DNA from: a virus
Virus record (IMG/VR): IMGVR_UViG_3300030331_001467
Coordinates: 1 to 29,684 of that record
DNA: 29,684 nt
Direction: 5' to 3' (one strand)
Within the stretch, counting starts at the first letter, position 1, and every line of letters begins with the position of its first letter. The position numbers and the translations under genes were made by a program. A model generated the notes under the pieces. That model saw only the letters and a list, made by a program, of their open reading frames with translations, ran no database searches and was not told the DNA's origin. Shown here piece by piece: positions 1 to 9,054 of the stretch.

Positions 1-70
1 TTCTTCCAATGGATGTTCCTTTTACTATTGGCTCATGTACAGCTTTATCCATTTTAAATTTTCTAGCCAT
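1..70 (-). CDS. Small basic phage protein, N-terminal part only
   Basis: This is the first 23 codons of a gene that runs off the left edge. The translation begins MARKFKMDKAVHEPIVKGTS and stays open to the edge. The ATG overlaps the stop of the adhesin gene before it as TAATG, the same coupling used throughout this operon. The KGTSIGR motif reminds me of short basic hypothetical proteins near tail genes of marine phages, but this is recall, not a search. Function unknown. Confidence 0.6.
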   Translation of the reverse strand, partial: MARKFKMDKAVHEPIVKGTSIGR

Positions 71-1122
71 TATCTTGCTGTTCCTGGGTCTCCATTAGAT
101 GCTACTAAAGATTCTCTTGCCCAAGCCATATATAAATAATCACTATCTTGGTTCATATAACTTCCATTATTATTTAATTTAAAACCATTTGATAAAAAGT
201 CAGTTGGATTAGATGCTTGGTTAGATTCTACTTCAGATACATTAGAATATACCCATTTATCATTTGGGTTAAATCCTTGTGCTGCTGACCTTTTATTATC
301 TAACATTACCCAATTATAACCATTAGCTCCATATCTTTTAACTATAACAAGAGCAGGTTCAAAACCAGTATTTATAAATGGACCATTTGTAGAATTATTT
401 CCTGAATAAACACCACTTTTAAAAAATCCTTTTGTATTAGCAAAACAATAAGCAACATAATCTTTATCTGTAAATGATGTACCAATACTAAAAACAGAAC
501 TTGTAGGTGCTGTTGATTGAAAAACACTAGCAGACTGTGATTTACCATCTGTTGTATTTAAATTAATATATGCTGTGCTATCTGTATCAAACATACCTTT
601 ATGAAATACAAACCAATTTGCTGATGTTCCTGTTAATTTTTTAATCAACATTACATCAGGTGCAACACCTAGTCCATGTCCAACTGTTCCATTTGCATCT
701 GTTCCTGTAAAAGTAACAATAGACATTTTAGCACTGGTATTTGCAGATACTGTTGAATTTATAGAACCATCTGTATTAGCTGAACCTGAACCATTCATTT
801 TCCAGTTCCAAGCTACATAAGTATTAGGAGAAGAACTTCTGTTTACATAATTGTTTGTATCAGCACCTAATGTAAAACCATCACTATCAAAACTTGTTAA
901 TGTATTAGCTACTGTGTTTTCTCCACCGTTTCCTGTAGATTCAATAAGTTTTGTTACTCCTCTTACAGCATCAAACATAGGAGAGGCATAAGTTCCACCT
1001 CTGTTATAAATCCATGTCCAATCAGGTTGAAATCCCATACCAGTAATAGCTAGAGAACTTCCTGTTCCTGTATATAGTTTAGTATTAAAATTATCTTTTG
1101 GTTGAAATGATATGTAAGCCAT
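70..1122 (-). CDS. Tail adhesin, DUF7483-type (second copy)
   Basis: 350 residues. The N-terminus MAYISFQPKDNFNTKLYTG and the internal motifs GFQPDW, VRGVTKL, TSFDSDGFTLGAD, GHGLGVAP and NTAPTSSVF-type strings match the protein encoded at 5372-6421 along its whole length, so the two are paralogues. I associate this fold with DUF7483-type modules in phage tail fibres. It is probably a virion surface or host-recognition protein. A good Shine-Dalgarno AAAGGAG lies 8 bases before the ATG, and the start overlaps the preceding stop as TAATG. It is the last full gene of the second adhesin cassette. The tail-protein role is well supported by context, the exact ligand is not known. Confidence 0.75.
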   Translation of the reverse strand: MAYISFQPKDNFNTKLYTGTGSSLAITGMGFQPDWTWIYNRGGTYASPMFDAVRGVTKLIESTGNGGENTVANTLTSFDSDGFTLGADTNNYVNRSSSPNTYVAWNWKMNGSGSANTDGSINSTVSANTSAKMSIVTFTGTDANGTVGHGLGVAPDVMLIKKLTGTSANWFVFHKGMFDTDSTAYINLNTTDGKSQSASVFQSTAPTSSVFSIGTSFTDKDYVAYCFANTKGFFKSGVYSGNNSTNGPFINTGFEPALVIVKRYGANGYNWVMLDNKRSAAQGFNPNDKWVYSNVSEVESNQASNPTDFLSNGFKLNNNGSYMNQDSDYLYMAWARESLVASNGDPGTAR

Positions 1123-2471
1123 TATCCAAACTCCTTTATGTTTTTAGTATTCATTGCATAATATCCTGATGGTACTGCATATTCAAATATTCCTTGACCA
1201 TTAGCGTCTGCATTAGCTGAAGCTACAGCAGTTGTGCCAAAATAGCCTCCACCAAAGTTAAGTTCTATTTTTCTTGTATTACCAGCACCGCCTGTTTCTA
1301 CTCCAATAAAATAATCAACACCAGTACCAAGATAAGTTGCTAAATTTAAAGCACCAGTTCCTGTTGAACCTGAAGTTGGGTCTGATGAATTTTGCCATGT
1401 GCCATTAACTCCAAAATATAAAAAATTGTTATCTGCATCAAGAGCTACTTGTATAATATCATTAACTGCCATGTCTGTATAAGTTCCTGAAATTACACCT
1501 CCACCTCTATAAACATCTGAGTAAGCATATATTAAAGCATCATTAGAACTAGATAAATAATCTGAGCCTTTATTCATGTAAGGATTTTTTTCACTAATAA
1601 CACCAATACCATTGTAGTTATTTCCAGTAATAATTTTTGCTTCTGCATACCATTTTCCTGATTGTACTGCAAAATTACTAAAAGCATTGTCAGGTGCAGT
1701 TGCTCCACTTCCTTCATGTGATAGACCACCATTACCTATTGTTCCTCTTCTTCCACCTAAGAAAGTTAATGTGTTATAAACATTTGTTGGTGAGTCTATA
1801 TTTTGAGTTAATGTACCTGCTCCAACACTCCAGTTATTAGAATTACCTGAACTATCTAAACCCATATTTCCACTATTTTCAAATTTTAAAAAGAAACCAT
1901 TTGTACCATAAGTTACTGATGGATTAGTTTTTGGAACCCAAACTCCTGATGTTGAATCAGTTTCTCCAAATGTAGAAGCTGCATAAGCTGTTCCATCTGT
2001 AAAATGAAAGTGTGCCATATCTCCTGCCCAAAGACCTGATGGTGAAGAATAATAATTTCTACCTATATTATGTTGAACAGTATTATTTACTATTATATCA
2101 TCATTTTGTGATGGATAATTTTCAGCAGAATAACCATTGTTTGCTGAAAGTATTTGTTCACCATTAATATAACTTTTTACCCTATCAGCAGCAGTAGCTT
2201 GTGTTGTGTCAACAGCAACTACCAAATGATACCATCCATTTACATCTGTAAATTTTCTAGTAGTTTGTATATCAGAACTCCATCTTCCTACTTTTAAATG
2301 ATTATCACTTTGAAATGTTATATTAAAATGCCCTGCTGTACTATCAGCATTCCAAGCACTAAAGACTCCTCTTTCAGCATTGTTTAAAGTTTTTTTAAGC
2401 CAAACACTTACAGTAAAAGTTTTTCTGTTTCCTGAACTTGATGGTGTTCTTGATAAATAAGTTGATGCCAT
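1122..2471 (-). CDS. Tail adhesin with LamG-like and SPRY-like domains (second copy)
   Basis: 449 residues. Residues about 15-200 look like a concanavalin A/LamG-type jelly roll: FTVSVWLKK, then GWYHLVVAVDTT, YINGEQ and a FHFTDGTAYAASTFGE segment common in phage fibres. Residues about 255-410 look like a SPRY domain: SGKWYAEAKI, then DIIQVALDADNNFLYFGVNG, then a LNFGGGYFGTT end. Both domains typically bind carbohydrate or protein ligands, so cell-surface recognition is inferred. It is paralogous to 6421-7719. It is coupled by TAATG to the next gene. Confidence 0.8.
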   Translation of the reverse strand: MASTYLSRTPSSSGNRKTFTVSVWLKKTLNNAERGVFSAWNADSTAGHFNITFQSDNHLKVGRWSSDIQTTRKFTDVNGWYHLVVAVDTTQATAADRVKSYINGEQILSANNGYSAENYPSQNDDIIVNNTVQHNIGRNYYSSPSGLWAGDMAHFHFTDGTAYAASTFGETDSTSGVWVPKTNPSVTYGTNGFFLKFENSGNMGLDSSGNSNNWSVGAGTLTQNIDSPTNVYNTLTFLGGRRGTIGNGGLSHEGSGATAPDNAFSNFAVQSGKWYAEAKIITGNNYNGIGVISEKNPYMNKGSDYLSSSNDALIYAYSDVYRGGGVISGTYTDMAVNDIIQVALDADNNFLYFGVNGTWQNSSDPTSGSTGTGALNLATYLGTGVDYFIGVETGGAGNTRKIELNFGGGYFGTTAVASANADANGQGIFEYAVPSGYYAMNTKNIKEFG

Positions 2472-2480
2472 AATATATTC

Positions 2481-3518
2481 CTAGTTAAACTGTCCTGAGT
2501 TATTAATTCCTACTGATATTGTTATACTGAAAGCTCTGTCTGCCGTTTGAGCTTCAGCGTCTGTTGCCCTGATTGTAAAATTATAAGTAGTCTCAGCAGT
2601 TGCTCCTGATTCTGTTCCACTTATTACACCTGTTGAAGTATCTAAAGACACACCACCAGGTAATGCACCTGATTGTATTGCAAAAGATGTAGCACCAGTT
2701 GCAGCTACTGTATAAGATACTGCACTTCCTGCTGCGTTACTTCCTAATGAACCAGCACTTGTTGTCCATGCTGGAGCATCTGAAACTGTTAATAATGCAG
2801 TTGAACTTCTTACAGCATTTCCATCAGGATTTTCAATTCTTAAAAAATATGTTCCGTCTGTTGAAATTGTAAAAGCAGCACTAATACTTGTTGCACTATT
2901 AAATGTAACTGTGTCTGCTTGTACTATTGCACCATTTGTTGCAACGGCTTCTACGTTAGCACCATTAACAAAATTAGTTCCTGTTATTGTTATTGATGTT
3001 TGTGTATTTTCTATAACAGTTGGGCTAATACTTGAGATAGTTGGTTTAGTTTCTCCAATAGTTACTGAACCTCCAAGAGCTACTGCCGAACCGTTTATCG
3101 TTATTGATTCATTTGCAATCTTAGCATTAGTAATTGCATCATCTGCTACTTTTGCTGTTGTTACATTAGCATCTAAAATTTTAGCAGTAGTAACTGCATC
3201 ATCTGCTAATTGTGCTGTATTAACTGAACCATCACTTGGTGTTGTTAATAATCCAGTACCCATGTGATAAATAAAATCACAACTATCTGCATCTGCTAAA
3301 CTTCCAGTAAATGTAATTGTAGAACCATTTACTGAAAAATTACCATATTGAATTACACCATTAATTGACACTACTAATGCATCTGCACTAGAAGGAACAA
3401 AAGCAGAACTATTTTTTGTTAAGTTATAAGGACCAGCTCCTGTTGAAGTAGATGGTGTTATTGCATCTAACTTTTGAGTGTTAATTAAATTTTCTATTCC
3501 TCTTCCTATATATGCCAT
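2481..3518 (-). CDS. Tail fibre with TIG and putative-Ig (He_PIG-like) domains, copy C
   Basis: 345 residues. The N-terminus MAYIGRGIENLINTQKLDAI is a typical phage-fibre anchor, shared in part with 7719-8687 (MAYVGKK). A middle section has short fibre repeats (DGSVNTAQLADDAVTTAKIL, then VTTAKVADDAITNAKIANES). From about residue 155 comes an IPT/TIG-like domain (KPTISSISPTVIENTQTS, ITITGTNF), and the C-terminus has LPGGVSLDTSTGVISGT, the signature of He_PIG-like putative Ig domains. The domain order equals that of 7719-8687 and resembles 4558-5364. Probably an accessory fibre displayed on the tail. Confidence 0.75.
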   Translation of the reverse strand: MAYIGRGIENLINTQKLDAITPSTSTGAGPYNLTKNSSAFVPSSADALVVSINGVIQYGNFSVNGSTITFTGSLADADSCDFIYHMGTGLLTTPSDGSVNTAQLADDAVTTAKILDANVTTAKVADDAITNAKIANESITINGSAVALGGSVTIGETKPTISSISPTVIENTQTSITITGTNFVNGANVEAVATNGAIVQADTVTFNSATSISAAFTISTDGTYFLRIENPDGNAVRSSTALLTVSDAPAWTTSAGSLGSNAAGSAVSYTVAATGATSFAIQSGALPGGVSLDTSTGVISGTESGATAETTYNFTIRATDAEAQTADRAFSITISVGINNSGQFN

Positions 3519-3530
3519 ATATTTTTATTC

Positions 3531-4544
3531 CTATAAAATCTGTAATGTTTGAACTGAACCATTACCACCATTAGCACCAGTTTTAGAAGTACTATTTCCT
3601 GCAGTACTTCCTGCCGTACCACCATTTGCTGTCACAGTTCCGTTATTAGTATAAGTGCCTTTGTATGCTAAAACAATATTTCCACCACCTGATGCTCCAC
3701 CTGACCCATGCCAACCATTACCACCATTACAGCTTCCACTATTTGAACCAATACAAGTTATAGAACCACTTGCACCTATCGTTAAATTTCCTTTGACAAT
3801 TAAAATTATTAAACCACCAGTTCCTTGTTGTGTACCTGATACACTTCCTGAAGTTATATCATTTCCACCAGTAGGGTTTCCAACTCCTCCTGAAGTACAA
3901 GCAGTGTGAGATGTATTTCCATTTGTACCTGCACCTCCCCAGTTACCAGCATTAGCAGAACTATCATTATTTGTACCACCTGAAGCCGAACCACCTGAAA
4001 AACAAGAGCCGTAAGCACCATTTCCTGTACTTCCATCCCATCCACTTCCACCTGAGCCTCCCCCACCAGTTTGTCCAGTTGAGCCATTACTTCCTGCATT
4101 ACCATTTTGTTTACTTCCTGCACCATTTCCACCATTAGCACCTTGTCTAATTAATGATACAATAGTTCCGTCACCTGATAATGTTCTAAAGTTTGCTAAA
4201 ACATTTCTAGCTGCTGTTCCACAACCATTAAATAATGTATTAGCAGCAGTTAAAGTATCTGAACCACCTGAAGTTAAAAAAGGTAATCGTAATCCATTAC
4301 TATCTACTGCATTACTATCTGAAGCACCACTTGCTGTAGGGTCAGCAAAAGCTCCTCTACCTTTCATAGATAAAGTTCCATTGATAGTGCAATCACCTTG
4401 ACATAAAATCATAAGACCTCTTGTTGGCTGGTCAACTGTTACTGTATCTCCAGTATCTATATTTATAGAAGTGTACTGTTTAACAACCATGTCTCCATCA
4501 TAAGAACCATTTTTGTTTTGTACTGTGTAAGTTACGTCTGCCAT
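3531..4544 (-). CDS. Glycine-rich putative tail-tip adhesin
   Basis: 337 residues. After a non-repetitive N-terminus (MADVTYTVQNKNGSYDGD, with CQGDCTINGTLSMKGRG), residues about 130-325 are very rich in Gly, Ser, Asn and Thr, with runs such as GGGGSGGSGWDG and GGASGGGNIVLAYKGTY, and several cysteines. T-even gp38-like receptor-binding adhesins are built from glycine-rich loops forming polyglycine-II sheets, so this may be a fibre-tip receptor-binding protein. That is inference from composition and position: it sits between the two adhesin cassettes. Several long open frames antisense or out of frame here are by-products of the biased composition. Confidence 0.6.
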   Translation of the reverse strand: MADVTYTVQNKNGSYDGDMVVKQYTSINIDTGDTVTVDQPTRGLMILCQGDCTINGTLSMKGRGAFADPTASGASDSNAVDSNGLRLPFLTSGGSDTLTAANTLFNGCGTAARNVLANFRTLSGDGTIVSLIRQGANGGNGAGSKQNGNAGSNGSTGQTGGGGSGGSGWDGSTGNGAYGSCFSGGSASGGTNNDSSANAGNWGGAGTNGNTSHTACTSGGVGNPTGGNDITSGSVSGTQQGTGGLIILIVKGNLTIGASGSITCIGSNSGSCNGGNGWHGSGGASGGGNIVLAYKGTYTNNGTVTANGGTAGSTAGNSTSKTGANGGNGSVQTLQIL

Positions 4545-4557
4545 AATTATTCTCCTA

Positions 4558-5364
4558 TTAAGGTGTTGTATCTAAAGCTCCATCAGAGCCATCTCCGTAG
4601 TAGTTAGTTTGTATTGTTGTTATTGTAAAAGCTCTATCAGCAGTTTTAGAGTTTGCTGTTGCTCTTATCGTAAAACTGTATGTTGTCGCTGAGCCACCTA
4701 CTGTTCCTGAAATTACTCCTGTACTTGTATCTAATGATGTTCCAGTTGGTAATGAACCTGATTGTACTGCAAAAGTTACAGTTTCTCCTTCAGGGTCAGA
4801 TGCAGCAATTGTAAAATGATTACCACTATCTGTTATTGAAATAGTTCCTAAACTTCCTGCTGCTGTACTAAAAGTAGGTGAATTATCTACATTTATTTGG
4901 TCTGCTAAAATACCTTGCATTCCAGCAGCACTTACAATTTTTACATCATATGGCTCTTTAGAATTAACAAAAGAACTTTTTGGAATAACAGCAGTTATTT
5001 GAGTGGCACTATCAACTGTAGTTGTTGTAGCTGTTATTTCAGTTGCATCACTACCAACAAAAGAAGCTACATCACCTGTAGAAAAATTTTCACCAGTAAT
5101 TACAAAAGTTTGATTACCACCAGCTTCACTATCTACTTCAGTATCATCAATAGATGAAACAATTGGAGCTGCTTGAAGGCTTACAAAACCAGTTGCATTT
5201 CTACCTTCAAAGTTTCCAGTAGTAGTATTAAATCTAAATTGACCACTTGTAGAACCTCTTTGAGCTGTTGTACCAGTAGCTAATCTTGTTCCTTCAGTAC
5301 CAGCATCAACTATGTTAGTAGCTCCTTCTACTCCTCTATCAAATTTTGTTTTAATTATTGCCAT
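4558..5364 (-). CDS. Short fibre with TIG and putative-Ig domains, copy B
   Basis: 268 residues. The N-terminus MAIIKTKFDRGVEGATNIVD is followed by GQFRFNTTTGNFEGRN, a motif common in phage and virion-anchored fibres. A TIG-like module follows (SSIDDTEVDSEAGG, then FVITGENFSTGD), then an He_PIG-like module (LPTGTSLDTSTGVISGT, then YSFTIRATANSKTADRAFTI). The two modules align with the C-terminal halves of 2481-3518 and 7719-8687, so three related copies exist. The role as tail decoration or host contact is inferred. Confidence 0.7.
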   Translation of the reverse strand: MAIIKTKFDRGVEGATNIVDAGTEGTRLATGTTAQRGSTSGQFRFNTTTGNFEGRNATGFVSLQAAPIVSSIDDTEVDSEAGGNQTFVITGENFSTGDVASFVGSDATEITATTTTVDSATQITAVIPKSSFVNSKEPYDVKIVSAAGMQGILADQINVDNSPTFSTAAGSLGTISITDSGNHFTIAASDPEGETVTFAVQSGSLPTGTSLDTSTGVISGTVGGSATTYSFTIRATANSKTADRAFTITTIQTNYYGDGSDGALDTTP

Positions 5365-5371
5365 AATTTAA

Positions 5372-6421
5372 TTACCTTGCTGTACATGGTACGTTGTTAC
5401 TTCCTACTAATGGAGCTTCTGCAAAAGCCATGTAAATATAATTTACAGCATTTTGATTTAAGTCACTATTTGTATTTCTATGTTTGAAACCATTAGATAC
5501 AAAATCTATAGCGTAATTTGAATCAGTTGCTTCTGCTGCATTATTATTAGAAAAAAGTTGTTTAGTAGATGGGTTAACATCATCTCTTTTATTATCTGCT
5601 AATCTCCAATGTGTTCCTGAACCTTTACTTTTTATTATAACAAACGCAGGTTTAAATCCTAAATGTACAAATGTTCCATCTGAATTTCCGTTTCCTGTAT
5701 ATTCACCAAACTTACTGAAACCAGTTTTTTCTGCAAAGCAGTATGCTATTATTTTTTGTCCTGCACCTGCTGACCAAGTTCCTGCGTTCATACTAAAAAC
5801 ACTGCTAGTTGGAGCTGTGTTATCCATAAAGGTAGTATTACTTGCTGAAGCATCAGTTGAATTTAAAGCTATATAATTTCCTGCACCTAAAGATTTATGG
5901 TACACAAACCAATGCGAAGTTACATTTTGACCTCTTAAAATTATTAAAGATGGAGCAACTCCTAATCCATGTCCAAAAGTCCAACTTCCTGATGCGTTCA
6001 TATCACCTTGAACAATAGAAAAACCTGATGTTGTATTTGCTGAAACTTTAACATTATTTGCACTACCATCTGTATTTGCTGAACCTGATGAGTTTCCTGC
6101 TTTCCAGTTCCATGATGCGTAAGTAGCACTATTAAAATTAATGTAATTACTTGAATCAGCTCCCAAAGTAAATCCATCACTATCAAATGATGTTAAAGCA
6201 TCTGATGCAGTAGCTTCAGCATCAGTTAAATCAGTTGCTAATAATTTTGTTACACCTCTAACACTGTCAATCAAAGAATGTTGTGCAGCACTATCTCTCC
6301 TTTTAAACCAAATCCAATCAGGTTGAAATCCAACACCTGTTTGTGCATTTGAATAATTACTACCTGTATAAAGTTTTGTATTAAAATGCTCTGAAGATTT
6401 GCTTATAGTTGTGTATGCCAT
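5372..6421 (-). CDS. Tail adhesin, DUF7483-type (first copy)
   Basis: 349 residues, a full-length paralogue of 70-1122. Shared landmarks are HFNTKLYTG, GFQPDW, VRGVTKLL, LTSFDSDGFTLGAD, SGSANTDGS, FGHGLGVAP, NTAPTSSVFSM, IIAYCFAEKTGF and a closing PCTAR matching PGTAR. The two sequences differ mainly in the loops between these blocks, as expected for surface-exposed recognition loops. The start overlaps the stop of the LamG/SPRY gene, as in the other copy. Confidence 0.75.
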   Translation of the reverse strand: MAYTTISKSSEHFNTKLYTGSNYSNAQTGVGFQPDWIWFKRRDSAAQHSLIDSVRGVTKLLATDLTDAEATASDALTSFDSDGFTLGADSSNYINFNSATYASWNWKAGNSSGSANTDGSANNVKVSANTTSGFSIVQGDMNASGSWTFGHGLGVAPSLIILRGQNVTSHWFVYHKSLGAGNYIALNSTDASASNTTFMDNTAPTSSVFSMNAGTWSAGAGQKIIAYCFAEKTGFSKFGEYTGNGNSDGTFVHLGFKPAFVIIKSKGSGTHWRLADNKRDDVNPSTKQLFSNNNAAEATDSNYAIDFVSNGFKHRNTNSDLNQNAVNYIYMAFAEAPLVGSNNVPCTAR

Positions 6422-7719
6422 TATAAATTTAATCCTTTTGTTGATAGAGCAGTATATCCTGTTGGTACATCATACTCAAATTTACCATTACCTGATGCAT
6501 TAGTTCCTTCAGAAGATATTGCTGTTGTTCCAAAAAATCCGTTGCCAAAGTTTACCTCATAAGTTCCATTTGCAGCATCATTATCATCCCAATAACCTAT
6601 TGCTGGAGAGTACAAACCAAGTGATGTAGAAGCTGGTGCAGTTATTGTATAAGCACCTGTGCTTGATGTGGGGTCTGCTGAATTTTGAAAAGTACCATTT
6701 TTACTAAAAAATAATCTATTATTATCTAAATCCATTGCTACACCAATAATATCTCCAGCAGTATAAGAAGCATAACCTGAACTTACACTTCCACCATTAT
6801 AGTTCAAACTACCTGGCGAATAATACATATACTCATTAGCATTTGATGTTATAAATTGAGTAGATGCTGTTGCTTGTGTTCCAACAATTCCAATAGTTCC
6901 ATAATTACTTGCTAAAGCGTTTACTTTTACTTCCCAATAATATTTACCACTTGATGCTCCTATGGTTGCCATTACTGGTGCTGATTCTTTTGTTGTAATT
7001 TTATTATTCCCATTACTAAATGTTGCTTCAGGATAATAATTATTTAAAGGATTTAAAGTAGCAAAGCTATTACTAGGATTATCTTCTGTTTGTGTAATTG
7101 TTCCACTAGATGTAAAATTATTACTATTACCTGATTGGTCGTTTACTGAAGCATTGTCTTTAAATAAAAAGAAACCATTTGTGCCATAAGTTACAGTAGG
7201 GTCTGTTTTAATTTTCCATTCGCCAGTTGTACTGTCTGTTGAACCAAAAGTAGAAGCAGGATAAGCTGTTCCGTCAATGAAGTGAAAATGAGACATATAA
7301 ACTCCACTATCATCATAAGTACTTAAACCACCTACATAAGCATTTACTGCCATTAAATTTCCAGTATGTGCATTTAAAGGAGCCATACTTGAAATAGTTG
7401 AACCTTGTTGAACTCCATTAATATAACTTGTTCCTGTTCCTGCGTTTACACTTAAAACGCAATGGTACCAAGCCGAAGTATCTCTTAATGCACCTGAACT
7501 TAATGCAGCATCAGTATATCCTGAATGACCATAATATCTTAATACATCTGTACCATTATTATAATAAATGCCATGTCCTCCACCACTTGTTGAGCCACAA
7601 CTCCAAAGGTAAGGTGTTCCACTTGATGGATTTATATTTGTAAGTTTAAACCAAAAAGATACTGTCCATGAAGTAGCTGTAGATGGTGTTACTGATTTTG
7701 ATAAATATGATGCACTCAT
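6421..7719 (-). CDS. Tail adhesin with LamG-like and SPRY-like domains (first copy)
   Basis: 432 residues, paralogous to 1122-2471 and in the same position relative to its neighbours. The LamG-like part (about residues 1-200) has TSWTVSFWFKLT, AWYHCVLSV and YINGVQQGST, then FHFIDGTAYPASTFGSTDS. The SPRY-like part (about 240-405) has SSGKYYWEVKV, then GDIIGVAMDLDNNRLFFSKNG, then VNFGNGFFGTTAI. The end (KFEYDVPTGYTALSTKGLNL) matches the other copy. Ligand binding at the cell surface is inferred from the folds. Confidence 0.8.
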   Translation of the reverse strand: MSASYLSKSVTPSTATSWTVSFWFKLTNINPSSGTPYLWSCGSTSGGGHGIYYNNGTDVLRYYGHSGYTDAALSSGALRDTSAWYHCVLSVNAGTGTSYINGVQQGSTISSMAPLNAHTGNLMAVNAYVGGLSTYDDSGVYMSHFHFIDGTAYPASTFGSTDSTTGEWKIKTDPTVTYGTNGFFLFKDNASVNDQSGNSNNFTSSGTITQTEDNPSNSFATLNPLNNYYPEATFSNGNNKITTKESAPVMATIGASSGKYYWEVKVNALASNYGTIGIVGTQATASTQFITSNANEYMYYSPGSLNYNGGSVSSGYASYTAGDIIGVAMDLDNNRLFFSKNGTFQNSADPTSSTGAYTITAPASTSLGLYSPAIGYWDDNDAANGTYEVNFGNGFFGTTAISSEGTNASGNGKFEYDVPTGYTALSTKGLNL

Positions 7720-8687
7720 TAGTTAAATAATGCTCCTCCTGTTGAACCGAAGCTAGAAGTTAAACTAAACTCTCTATCTGCTGTTTGACCTTCTGCATCT
7801 GTTGCTCTTAAAGTAAATGTGTATGTTGTAGCAGTTGTTGAACTACCACCAAAATCTGTTGTTGCTATAACACCTGTACTTGCATCTAATGTACAATTAG
7901 CTTGTGATGCATTTGTTAATACAGATGTAGTTTCAGAATAAGTAATTGCTGAATCAGAAGATGCTGCAACTGTAGTAACTGTTCCTGAAAAATTTCCTGC
8001 AACTGAACCTAAAGAACCTGCTGATGTTGACCATGTAGGAGATGTACTTGCAGTTATAATTGCATTAGTGCTTCTTGCTGCTCTACCATTTTCTAACTCA
8101 ATTCTAACATAATAATTACCTGCTGCTAAAGTTACATTTACAGATAATGTTGTAGAATTAGTTAAGCTAACTGTATTCGCTGTTGTAACTGCTCCATCTG
8201 TTTTTATAAATTCTACTCTTGGTATTCCTGAAAAATTTGTTCCTGTAATATTTATTGTTGTTGCTGTAGCTGGTGCAATCGTTTGAGATACATCTGCTAC
8301 AGTTGGTGTAGTAGGTTGAGGTACTTCTGCAAAAGATAAATTACCTGAACCATCTGTTTTTAAAAAATAATCATTAGTAATACTTGATGGTAAAGTTAAT
8401 GTATAAGATTGTGCAGCAGAATGAGGTGGTGCTTTAATTTTTACACCATGAGTATTAACATGACAGTTTAATTGAATGTAACCATCAACACTAGAACCAT
8501 CACCTTTAATTTCTAAACCTGCTGTACCATCTGAAATAAATTCTGTCTTATCTTTTGTAACAGCATCTGCATTTACTTTAACTGTAGTTACAGCATTACT
8601 AGCAAGTTTGTCTGCTGAGACAATACCATTTGCTAAGTCATTTGCTGTTAAAGCTGAATCTGCAGGTTTCTTACCAACATATGCCAT
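7719..8687 (-). CDS. Tail fibre with TIG and putative-Ig domains, copy A
   Basis: 322 residues. The N-terminal anchor MAYVGKKPADSALTANDLAN is followed by short fibre repeats (SADKLASNAVTTVKVNADAV), a phage-type VDGYIQLNCHVNTHGVKIK strand region, a TIG-like domain (TTINITGTNFSGIPRVEFIK), and a C-terminal Ig-like region (YTFTLRATDAEGQTADREFS). It is related to 2481-3518 and in part to 4558-5364. It heads the first adhesin cassette and is joined to the LamG/SPRY gene by a one-base overlap. Confidence 0.75.
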   Translation of the reverse strand: MAYVGKKPADSALTANDLANGIVSADKLASNAVTTVKVNADAVTKDKTEFISDGTAGLEIKGDGSSVDGYIQLNCHVNTHGVKIKAPPHSAAQSYTLTLPSSITNDYFLKTDGSGNLSFAEVPQPTTPTVADVSQTIAPATATTINITGTNFSGIPRVEFIKTDGAVTTANTVSLTNSTTLSVNVTLAAGNYYVRIELENGRAARSTNAIITASTSPTWSTSAGSLGSVAGNFSGTVTTVAASSDSAITYSETTSVLTNASQANCTLDASTGVIATTDFGGSSTTATTYTFTLRATDAEGQTADREFSLTSSFGSTGGALFN

Positions 8688-8704
8688 GTATTAATTTCCT
8701 TAAA

Positions 8705-9043
8705 TTATGCTGAGATAGTATCTACAACACTTGTTATAATATCAATAGAAGAAGCTGCAGAAGCTACTGCCTCAACTGAATCACCTGATTGTAATACAAC
8801 TTTTGAACCACCATCAATTAATTCTAATGAACCACCTGAAGGGATAGGTGCATCTTTAATTATATGTGTATTATCACTACCATTTTTTACATAGACAGTA
8901 ACATTCACAGAGCTACCTGAAGTGTTTGAACATCTAATTCCAATAATTGCATCATCAGAGTTAGCTGCACTTCTTAGCTCAGTAGGTGAACCAGCATTGT
9001 TTGATATGTTTCTATTTAAAGTTCTTTCAAAATCTTGTGCCAT
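8705..9043 (-). CDS. Small beta-rich virion-type protein
   Basis: 112 residues, start MAQDFERTLNRNISN. The pattern VNVTVYVKNGSDNTHIIKD, then IPSGGSLELIDGGSKVVLQS, then GDSVEAVASAASSIDIITSV resembles small beta-sandwich proteins found among phage tail genes. It sits between the repeat-rich fibre and the adhesin block, so a structural role (collar or tail decoration) is likely but unproven. It is preceded by a perfect sigma70 promoter ending only a few bases before the start. AGGA lies 6 bases upstream of the ATG, which would serve read-through transcripts. Confidence 0.6.
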   Translation of the reverse strand: MAQDFERTLNRNISNNAGSPTELRSAANSDDAIIGIRCSNTSGSSVNVTVYVKNGSDNTHIIKDAPIPSGGSLELIDGGSKVVLQSGDSVEAVASAASSIDIITSVVDTISA

Positions 9044-9054
9044 AGATTATCCTA

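Noticed and set aside
3854-4141. 95-codon frame on the minus strand inside the glycine-rich gene, and plus-strand frames at 2911-3267 and 3655-3909
   Set aside because: By-products of repetitive, low-complexity coding sequence. No ribosome sites and implausible composition.
70-8687. Diversity-generating retroelement acting on the adhesins
   Set aside because: No reverse transcriptase or template-repeat-like sequence is visible. The paralogues differ across whole genes, not at adenine-specific sites.
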